From Hymenolepis diminuta (lineage: Eukaryota > Platyhelminthes > Cestoda > Cyclophyllidea > Hymenolepididae): a stretch of 64,000 nt of DNA. Positions 41,801 to 53,800 of this stretch are shown piece after piece (positions within the stretch are counted from its first letter, which is position 1; each line of letters begins with the position of its first letter). The stretch lies in assembly GCA_900708905.1 (NCBI GenBank), contig CAADRB010000017.1, positions 1,764,251 through 1,828,250 on the forward strand, given 5' to 3'. Below the pieces are notes generated by a model that had not been told where the DNA came from, searched no databases, and saw only the letters and a list, made by a program, of their open reading frames with translations. The position numbers and the translations under genes were made by a program.

Positions 41801-44800
41801 TTTAACTATTTTAGTATGAATAACTCTTTAAAAATATAATCCTCAATGTTAAAAGAAATATTTAAAATTTATTCATCCAACTAGTCTCATAACTTTGCAA
41901 GAATATTTCATGAATATATATGGATATATACATATATTATTCTGTCACTGACTGTGAGATGATTCAAATAAATCTCAGTGGCATGACCAACCGCTGAGTT
42001 AAATCAGATGTTCAACAGGTTCTAAATAGATCGGAAATAATTTCTCTCATGACTGTGGGAGCCAGTTCATGAAACTTGATCATCAGAATATCAGAAAAAG
42101 AATTATTCTCCTTCCAAAGATATGGACGACTCAATCTTTCTGTTTTTCTAACAAATAAAGGCATTTCATTATCTGCTTCCTCTTAACTCCTTACATCATT
42201 ACATATCTTGTTGGACTCGTTCATTGTATTCCATGTTCCGATTATATCTCATGATTATTACCTAAATAGATTCTTATTAATTATCATGGACAATAATAAT
42301 TTCTTCAACATCAAACGATCAAGAATTTGGAGTTTATCTGACCCATATACTAATTAAAATTCACACTTTGATTAATTCTGATCAAATATATGAATTTCCT
42401 TCATCTTACCATCTATTGAGTTGATCTGAACCAACGCGTTTGCATTTTTCAACCGCAATAACCTGCAATATTCAACCGCTGAGTCAGTATGAATTCACAG
42501 GATTACATTCTAAAGCTACGCAAGACCGAGGTAACTTGCTGACTTGATCACCTCTTGTATCTCTTCAAAAATATATTCTCAATAACCTGGTTTTATTTCT
42601 CCCTGTCATTCCTCATTTAAGAACTCACTAACCTACATCACACACATCGGCTTTATTTAGAAAGCAGCAAAACCACCAAATAATATTCTCGTAAGATATT
42701 AAAGTGACTCATCAAATAGACTGTAAATAATACGAGCAGTCCATTCAATACCTTAACGCCTTTCTTTTAGAAGTTTTCTGAAATGAGATATGGTTAAGAT
42801 AATTATTTCACTTTTCTTTTTTTATTGCCATTTCTTTCAGTGGTTACAACGATTACGCAGGTAAACTGAAAATGTATTTTTTAAAACTTCATCGTCATGA
42901 TAAATAAATATTGGTTCCAAATTATATTTAACAAAGCACTTTAAATAATTTACCGTAGAACAATATCTTGGCCCAACCCGTCTGAATCAGAAACTTGATT
43001 TTGACATATACATTTAGATTACTAATACATTACCACATCACATGGTATTTTAGTTTCTGGCTTGAGAGACCGGCACGTTAATTTCATGTAACCAGCACAT
43101 TGTAAGTTATTTTCAACCATCCTGCACAGCCTAAAGTAACCACCATATAAGAGGCGGGTTTTATTTATTAGGATCCAATATTATTCTCTTATTTTGCATT
43201 CTCCTGTAATTTTAGTTCTCTTCCTTCGCCCCGAGCTTCATATTTATTAACAATTATTTGATTCCGACACACTGTAGGCCCACATTTTCCTCTACTCCCA
43301 CGAACATGGCTCAGAAGTTAGAGTTAATTATTATTATAATGGATTTATAAGACTGTTTACCACCTATATCGCCTCCGCCTCAAATTTGCCGCCTCTCTTG
43401 TAAATGCCAAAAATATGACAACATTTTTCAACTTCAAATTAATTAGCTGCAAATAAACAACCATCTAAATGACTTTGTTTGATAAAATACATGCACATAA
43501 GTATTAAAAAAGCATCGAAACTGTTCGGATATTGTAAGATTAATTTAAATATCTTTGTTTTACAGCAAGTTTGGTTACCTTTTTAAGGCTATTTAATAAA
43601 TCTGATGAACAATTTTAGAAATTGATTTTTTAAAATCAAAATGTTAGAAAAGCATATATTTGTTAGAACCGAAAGTGTCCCGCGGAAACTAAATTCAAAT
43701 CAATTAAAAAATTAATGAAGGTTGACCATTCTACACTTTATAAAGTTATCTCATATTTTTCACTTCATTTTCAGACATGATCAAAACGCAAATATTCTAC
43801 CTAATTAATGTATACATTTTTTGTGTATTTGTGGAATTGTAAAATTCAGTATAGAAACTATTAGCTATACTGGATTCCCAAATGTAATTGAAGAATTGGG
43901 GTCCCTTCTTTCTATTGTTTATGTGTCGACAGTTTATTAAATGATTAATTAAGTGATGTGATTTCTTTTTGAAAGACTTCATACATAATCGAAAAATATA
44001 TTTAGAAAAAGAATACAGTAACTATGATCTGTAATTGTTAAGCAGCTTTCGAAATATATGTGAATAAGGAAAATAAAAGGATTGATACTATTAGATATCT
44101 TTCGTGAAAATTGATATTCTCCTCTTGATACAAATAGATTATTAAGTCACAAATAATATCTCCCCAGAGAAAATTGTATTATATTACACCGAGAAACAAG
44201 ATTCTCCCGTCCTTTACTTGCCTTAGGCGAAACTGAGTATGGATATGTTTATGATGATAAGTGAGACAAAAAATCATCCAGAAATATTTAAGAATATCAG
44301 CAGCCTGATAGTGATAAAGGATGAAAACTTTCTCCCTAATGGCTAAATAGAACTCCGCCGTTTCTAGTCGTATGATTTTAAAGTAGATCCAATTCCTTCA
44401 GTAAAGCTACTTTTGAAATCAAACTAAATTAGACTCGATATCGCCTTTTAGGACTAATGATCTTATAGAGACTGAAAAATAACAATAGCCTCTCCACGTG
44501 ATAAAACCAAGAATTAATTAGCACCAGGGGATTATTGGACAAGGAATGAGAAGATAACTGGGAAGGAAATAGTAAATGGAATTAGGAGAGTAAAGGAAAG
44601 GGTCAGCACTGAGAAAGGGTAACCCGGGTTGTGACGAACAAGGGGAATTAGGAACAATAAGGTAGTAGGCATATTTCGCATTCTTTGTTCATTGATGTGT
44701 AATTGGCAGAAGAACGGAAATATGAGTTAGTCGATGCGCAATACAAAGACACAGCAAATTCTGAGTCAGAGTGCACAGTACTACAATTTCTGCTGCTATT

Positions 44801-47800
44801 AAACAAGCTTAAGCAGTTTCAAATGCGTTACTGCGACAATTAAAACGAATCAATGTTCTCCACCCATTCGTATTTTATCCTGAAATTCAGTCGAATAAAT
44901 GCTCAAAATTATTTGACTGCCAAGACCTGCAAAAATAGGAATTAACTGAAACTGGATCTAAATATTGTGGATCTTTCTGCTAAACTTGTCTTTTTGATGC
45001 AACCTTTGCAATCAATGGAGCTTTTTAATTAAAAAGACCTGTCATATTTTGGATATATTTCTGAAGACATAGGACTTGAGGCAAACCTTAGGAAAACCGT
45101 TGCCTAGTGACGATGGACAGAGAGTGACATTGAATACTCTCATGAACTGAATTCGGATATGCAAGTAATCCCCATGTCTAACTTTACCATATCGCCAGAT
45201 GTAGCCATGAGTGAAGTACCTAATCTGTAGATGATTTATAGAATGTGTATAGGAGTAGATTCCAGCAAGATTTAAAAATTGCTTTTCCAGACACTTTTAG
45301 TCAAATGAAGGCGGACAGTCCGCCCGTCTCAACTTTGAAGTTCATCTTCATTTGAGATAATATTTGTATATCACAACAATTTTAAAGAATTATTTTAGTG
45401 TTAGTTTTACTGAATCAATTTATTAATTGTACACTTTTTGAATGAATTTCAAAATATGACAGAAAAGGCAGACCTCTCTTAATTCAAAGCCAAAAGTACT
45501 TGCACATTTTTGGATTAAGTAGATTATTACTTTTCGTATAAAAACAAGTCCTTTTATCAATATACTTACATTTATAACACAAATGCTCCTAGGATTTATT
45601 GATTAGAATAGATAATCCAAATTTATGGTTAGATTTTATCGATTTTATTTGCATATTAGTGAGTCATGTTCGGTGTTTTCCCCACTTGCATATGATTATT
45701 ATCGTAAAGGCTTATCATATTTCCCAGATTCTAGTGGGTGGCAAAATTTTACTACAGTTATTATCTGACGAGTAATAAAACCTTGAGGTTAAGTGCTACC
45801 AAGGGATGAGATTAGAAGCGAGATATACTAGTCGGTATTACAACTCACACGCCACTTGAATCGAGTAGCTTCGAATTAGCTGTGCCTTGTTGAGAAGATT
45901 GACGAAACAACGATATATTCCTGTGTGATCCTTGTTTATACCCAGGATGCGAAGACTACCTGTTGAGTTGATCTGGAATCGTAGAGAAGGTCTTAGTTTG
46001 AGTCCATCCTTGTACCTAAGGATTTAAGATGCAAATTAACTATAGTATTTAAATCTGATTCTTAGAATGGGAAATTTCTGCGATATGTGTATCAACACTT
46101 CATATTTTTAATGGTGATTGGTGAATGAACTAGAATCGTTCGATTCCCCAATTTGAGATAAGAAGACTTGGCCATTGTTTGATCAAAAGGTCATATTTTT
46201 GTAGCATTGTATGTTTGTTTCTACATTTTTTTGTTGGTGAGCATTAGTTAGACATCCCCTTTCGCAGTTTCTTCGACTTTGTATTGTATTCGAGTTTAAA
46301 GCCCCTGAAGCGTAACCAGTTCGATAAATACATTACTTCTGATCACTAGAATGATGGTCTTTTAAAATTCTTTCAAACAGAAAAAGTCTATCATTCTCCT
46401 CTTCCTTCTAATACGGAAGTTAATGTGTGGTCACAACTATGCAATGCTACCGATGTTTTAAAGTGTCACCCAACATGAATTTAACTAAACGTATGTTCAT
46501 ATTAACTTGCTAAGAATTGTTAAGTAACATCCAAAATTTGATAAAGCAAGGCACGTAGAATAAAATAAAAGTGAAATGTTAAATCAGATTTGTATTTTTG
46601 TTGAATGTTGTCTTCAGTCGTAAATGAATCGAATCACTCTATTATCATGACTGGTATTATTAATATTTATTATTATTCTCCATAGTAAAAGGAAATAGTT
46701 TTTTATTTTTAAATGTGGAAAGCAAGCAAAATTGGTTAATAGGAGATCTAATATATGATAAGGGGAGAGACTCAAAAGGATTCTGAGAGCAACTTCAAGG
46801 AATCAAAATGCCCTACTTCACTTGATTTCTGGGTTCGAGTTAGCTCAAGTTTCAAAATTCAAATTTCATGATTTTTCTCCTGGATAGCACCAAATACACG
46901 TTTGAGATGCTCATTGCTTATTGATTGATTTTTTAATCAAGGATGGTCGATCTTTTCACATCTATTCGTTTTTCTTCTTCCAATAACTGAGAAGGCACAA
47001 TGTTCTTACGTTAACTAAAGAATACAATTTAATTATTTTCTAGAGTTTATATTTAGGCCGCAAGTCTAATTTAACCTTAAAAGTATAGAATAACTGACTT
47101 TTTCACTATAATTACCACTTCATTCCCAATTTGTGCTAATTAAGTGTTTGTAAGAACTCGCTCATTTTTTAAAATAATTTGTATATCATATTTTTGCCCC
47201 CATTAATCATTTTCTGTCACTCCGGTTACCTCATTATATATGGTTGTTGTCCACTGACTTGTGTTCACCGAGTCTCGAGCTTGTATCCCCAATATATCTT
47301 TATATCCTTTGTATCTTTACTTACATCTTTCTAAAATTATAGAGTGCATTAAATATAATTGAAAATGAGTTTCTTTTCTAATCCAGTGATCATTACTCAA
47401 ATATATTAAATTTTTAAGTCCAAATAAAATTAAAGTGTAAAATCTAATGAAATTTGAATTATCTTTTCTTCAATCTCCTCTAAAATATCTCGTTTATTCA
47501 ACATGTTCATCCAAAAATTAAGATGCTCTTTTTGTATTAATTTTTTCAATATCCTGACAGAAAACTTTAATGAATGACGCTTAATTCAGTTTGGAAGGAG
47601 CAGGTCATTTATAATGGAAAGCATGTGGCGGCAGTCCGTTCAAACAAAAGAAAACTGTTGTAAGATAATTTCAAAACATACCACGCGACACGACGTTCCT
47701 TCTCATTGCATTGAAGGGTGAGTTCTGTGGCGCCCTCCTCTAGAGTTATGTTTATAAATTTCTCCGGAACTACGAAAATACGAAACAAAAGATTAAAGGT

Positions 47801-50800
47801 TTGATAGAGCGCCATCTCTGGCTCCAGTAGGCAAGGAGCCGAAGTTTTAATTTTATTAATACATTCACCTACTCTTTTCCTTTTAATTAACTATTGAAGT
47901 TATAATAGACTTTCCCTTTAATTGTAGCTGGCATTCAATCGTTCATCTCTTCTTTCTCCTTTTTTCTTTCAGAAAGGCAGAAGGAGTACCTCATTTAAAA
48001 GTGTACAACTTTGAAGCTCAAATGCAACTTGACAAATATAAATGACAATTAGTCTATAAACATGTGAAGAAAAGTGATCCATATTGATCATTTGACTCTA
48101 AAACTTGGTGGCTTCTATAATTTTCAAAATGATTGCCAGACGTTTGATTCAATAGTGGATCTTTAACAATTACTATTCATCAACTGCAGCGGAAAAATGA
48201 ACATAAGAATAGACTGATGAAAACAAAGGTCTTCTCGTACTGCAAAATAGACTTGGCCTAAGGGATTATTTTTTTGGAGTCCTCGTTATTTTTTAAGAAA
48301 AAAGCCAGTTAAAACTTATCTTTCCTCAAATGTTGAATTCAAACAGGATAAATTTACTTTCGAGACATCAACTCATGTCTGCTTATGTTTGATTCAGCTT
48401 TTATATCGGGAATAAGAATTAAAGATTAAGTTAAAAATGATTCGTTAATATTCTATTAATTTATTATATAGGTCAAATTTTTATAAAAAGATGAGATTAT
48501 AATGGAATTAGCACTACCGACGCTGTTGGTTTCTAACGATTAAGTCTTTTCTTTCGTAACTCCGATGCCTATTCATGAAGTTCTTTCGCTATTGCTAAAT
48601 ATTCTAATTAAGCATTTTCTCAAGCAAATTTTGTTTAAATCCAAAGAAACTTATAAATGTGTGAAATTTTTTTAAAATGCCAATTTTCTCATTGTGAATT
48701 AAAAATAGTCCACTAATTATTAGTGAATTCTCTCGCAAATTACATTTGGTGAAATGAGTGCAAATGTCGTAGCATTTGTTATAAGAATATGAAATCTATC
48801 GTTTTATTCATGAAGAAGAAAACAGGATAAAATAACGCCCACAACAAAGCTATGAAGAACATCATGAACGTTGTTAAGAGATTTTTGAAGAAGTGAATAA
48901 TAGATGAATGCAATATTATCAGAACTAATTCACTTTAAAAGATCTAACATCAAGCAGATTAACCTATCTGTTCGCGAGGTCCATCTTCAGTATGTTTTCT
49001 AAAAAATTAAAGAGAGTTTGAGAAAAATTCACAGTTTTTCAATCTTGAAAATCTTTAATGGACTGCATTAAATAAAAAGACATAAATAAATCAGGAAATA
49101 AGCGCAGTTCCTTAAGGGTTAAGACATTCTGAAATATTATAAACATGTTTCCAATCCCTACACTTTTCTTACTATACAAACTGACTGAAAAGTTGTTACC
49201 TAAAAAGGTTTTCAGTTAATGGAAGGTTTAAGAGTGTTCCAAATCATTGGCTTAATCTAAAGTTTAGAAATCACTTGTTCAAGTACAAAGACAATTGAAA
49301 TCATTTGCAAAAGTTAAGTCCATAAGTTTTTTGATGGATTTCCAGAGCCGTTTAAGAAACGGCAGGCGAATTCGACTGAACCGGAGTATTTGACGAATTA
49401 ATAGACGATTCTGATTTTTTTGACTGGAAAAAATCCGTCACCGTTTGCGTCAAATGTGGTTAGAATAAGGTTGAGTCCTTTGGACTTACATTTAAATAAA
49501 CTCCTTCTCGTAACTTACACAAAATAACAAATTGAATAAATAAAAAATTTTTGATTAAAATATAATTGATTCCATTATCTAAATTCGGAAGTTCTCGCCT
49601 AAAATGATTTATTACATAAAAATGAAATGCAAGGCTACCAACTGTATGTGAATGTCCGCAGAAAAGTACAATGTTGCGCTGTCATGGGGATCATTGATTC
49701 TCAGACGCATTAATCAGTTATAACTTTCAGTGTCCATTCCCCCTTTCCGTTTGGCCTTATAATAGAAACGTCACAAATCAGAAAATCATCCTCAAATTTG
49801 ACGCCGGCTCAAAATTTAGGAGACTCAAATAACCCTTCGAAAAAGGAATAATTCATATCCTTATGAGTCGAGTAGTAAAGTGAAACTCGAATCCCATAGA
49901 GCAAATCTTTTTCCTCCTTCCCAAAATTATATGCAAACAATTACGCATATACTTTTCTGCATAGAATAATATTTATCGCATAAATAAGCAAACACATTAC
50001 TCCATTTTTCATGCGTTTATTCAATTTGTTGAAAATGGGAATGCTTCTAACAATACTCATCAAATGTTTAAGATCATACGCATTTAAACTTTCAGCTCTC
50101 TATTTGCTTAATGGAGTAGTATCTGCAGCCAATAAATAAGAAAAAAATAGTGCTAAGCGTTCCTGCCCTCTCTGATGATTTGCAGCAATGATGATTGAAT
50201 GCAAATTTATTTACTATTAATTTCAATGTGCCTTACCCGTTTCGCCCAAGAGAGACATTAGACAAGATTTTAACAGACTTAGTAATTGAAATGTAAAATA
50301 TCCACTAATCATTTCATAAATTTTCCATATGTATGATGTTTCTAGGCACTTCAAGTGAAATATTCTTGAAATAGGATGTAAGTGTTCCTCTTTCCGGCAC
50401 GCCCCTGCATCTGTCACTTTCTATAACTTAGTATTATTATGCGGTAATGCTTAAAAGGTAACACTTCGGAGTAGGGCGTCTACCATAAATTTTCCTCAAG
50501 AGGAAACATCAAATTTCTTTCGAAATTCAGACGGTGAAGGCATGTGTGATCTCATGTGATTGTGCATCAAAGATAAGGGTAGGTTGTCTATGAGAAATTT
50601 TTCTAGTCCATTTTCTCTGTCGGTACCTATTAATTTTGACTAGATGGACGATAAAAGTGGCAAAATATCTAATTTATGTTAATGGTGAGAAGGGCCCGCT
50701 TTGTTCCTATCATAAAAATTAAAGAAAATTAATAAGTAGTACTTTTATCTCCAAAATGCCTCAGATTGAATAAATAACCATTTCTTCATTTATTTCAGCC

Positions 50801-53800
50801 CCAACTATGGAATTCTGACTTTCATGTGCACTTAGTTGACATCAAACAAGGCATGTTTTCACAATTATGCGAATAATTTCAGTTGTTTTTCAATTCAAAC
50901 TCTTTCATGCACGTAGTGCTACCAGTTATTTACAGTTCCACTTTGTTAAATAATGTTTTCATTTATTGATTTTCTAGAAAAATTCTCTTGTACCTCAATT
51001 TGAAATATTTATACCATACATTTAATTTGAAACAAGAAAAGCCTTGACAGATTAACTCAGCTGATTGAAGTTTGAAAAGGAAAAAGTCCGTCTTAGTAAT
51101 AAAAGCCCTAATAACTCTTGACTGTTTATTCTTATTTTCCCGTCAATAATTTTTAGTCTTCATGTTTTTAATAAATATACACCATACATAATGAACTAAC
51201 TCTGTATTTTTATAATGTTTCATTGAGAAAGTTCAGTTTATTTTCAACATAAAATTTTTAAGCCTTTGAAATCAAAAAACCCTAATGTGGTTTAATTCTC
51301 TATTTGGATTTTACAGTTAAAAGCTCTGAGAGATTTATTAAATATGTTACTACTTAATAAGAATTTAAACTGGGTCAAAAAATGAGTTATTTATGCAACG
51401 GAGCCATCATACTGACAGATATTTAACGATTTAAACCCCATCAAGTATATCAGTTCTCATGATCTATTTATAAAATGATTTCTTTTAAACAAACGTGATT
51501 TTTTTCTCTGTTTTAGACCTTATTGTTACAACATGAATATTTTAAAAATTTTAAATTCTTTTAATGCGATTTGCTGAAAATATAAGATAACTTCAATGAA
51601 TACTACTGAATCTTCGAAACGACTGTTTATTATTAATGTTCTAAGAAAATTTCAAGAATAATATGAAATTCTCCTTTCATAATATTTATCGCAAGTTGAC
51701 TACCTCATAACTCAGTCTGTCTGAATCTCTATGAGTATCATGAAGTAGCATTATAAAACCGTTTCCTCTTAGAGTGGCAAACGTGGCTCATTGAATGCGT
51801 TTGTATATTAAAGCTTTTTAATTTAAATTTAGTCGCAATTAAAATATTTTCAAAATGAACGATTTACTTCTTTCGAAAATGATCTAACAGACCAAATTTG
51901 TGTGTATTTATAGGGAAAATCTCCGTGAAAATGAACGCTAACGTCATAGAAAGAGTTTCCCACTTTTCCCGTCGACTTGATTTATTTTACATAAAAATGG
52001 CTGATAATGATCTGCATCTTGATATGCTTTATAATTAACCATATATTTGCATTTCTGAGCATTAAAAAGCTTTAATCAACAATAGGAACGATTATGGGAT
52101 TGGGCCAGCTTGGATGCTATTTGTAATATGTTCCCAAAATGAAAACCTCGGCACGTCGAAATGCTAAAATCTGTACTCTAAAATGAATTGTTCCCTAATG
52201 TAAGGAGTTTGATCTCATTAGGTAAGTAGCTAGGCATTTATCACTCTTGGGATTATCGCGTTACGCCTTTACGTTAATCTTTTAGATACTCAAACAATTC
52301 AAAGATTTAGCTTTTTACACTCATCTGTTCAGCTTCTTTTAAGTTCATCTTTTCAATAAAAATTAAAATCTTCCACACTGATAGAGGTTTTGGAAATTTG
52401 ATAACTTTATCTGAATCTTTTCTTCACACCGGTGATCTATTAACTAACTTCAACTTCAATCGAATTTTAGTGACTATTATTTTCAGTTTATAAATATCAG
52501 TGACAAATTTTCGATAATCTCTTCCATAGAACAATGACATTAATTTTTAGCAATTAATTAAGATGCATAATAAATGAAATAGTTGAAAATGTGCAAGACC
52601 TAAAAGTAGAAACGAACGCTCCTGAATTTCGGAGGGAAAATAATAGTTTAATATATCTAAATTCAATTAAAGCGCATTTTATTTTTCAAACAATTATTTA
52701 TAATGTCACTTTCGGTTTACATTACTGCTAGACATCAGAAAAGTATGCATGTTTTTAATGTTTTCCCTTCTACGACAAGCCACGTTATTTGAATTCAGAC
52801 GCTTTAATGACAGTTCTGATGACATTGCTCCCTTGACAGTCTGGGTGGCCTTTTATGCTTTCATAACTTATAGATTAGATTTTGTTTAAATGATTAAACA
52901 GTTGAATAATACAATGTAATAAAGTTTGTACAGAATAAGGTCGGATTTCATACCAAGCACTAAAATAATAAAAAATTAAATTTTTAATGCGGCGATCATT
53001 TATTATTCAATAAGTTTTATCGACTGAAATTTCCAACAAAATTAAAAATTATTTCATTTTATTAATGAAAATAACTACTATTAGCCAAACTCTAGAAATA
53101 TAAGATTGGTTAATTAATTGGTTAATAATTGGTTAATAATATAATAATTAATAATAAATATAATTGGTTAATAATTGGTTAAAATAATGATTTTAATCGA
53201 CGCACTATGAAATTTGTAATTCCATTGTATGACTGGTGGTATGGAGAGGGATTAATAAGAGAAGTAAATGTTCATCTTGATGCCAAAAATGTTAAGAATT
53301 ATTATGTAAGACTCAAAGCCAGAGATTTTGAAATGGAGTCTCAATAGATTTAAGAAGCCACAGGGGATAACTTATGTGTAATTGAAATTTCAAATCAAAC
53401 CTCTCATTTTATATGTGCTCTTCTTATGTTTCTTTTACTAAGAAACTGATTAACAAAAATTTATTTGATTTTGCATGCCAGACGCTAAAGCTTTATCGTT
53501 CCGTCTATTGATGTCTAGAGTGTTATTATTAAATGCTTGTCAATCAATTCTCAACTTGTGCCCGAACCATGGAAACTGTTCACAAGAAGTAAACGTACTT
53601 TATGAGAACTTTTTTAAATAAGAAGGGAAACTGCGTAATTTCACCCCCATTATTTGTTAGAAGATTAACACGTTTAGAAGAGCGGATTAGTTTAAAGTTC
53701 TAGTGCCTTTTTAGAGGGTCAGAATAAGCTATCAATAATTTAAGTTATTATGATCATAATCACCCATTTATTAACAGGTACCAATAATTAAAACATTAAA

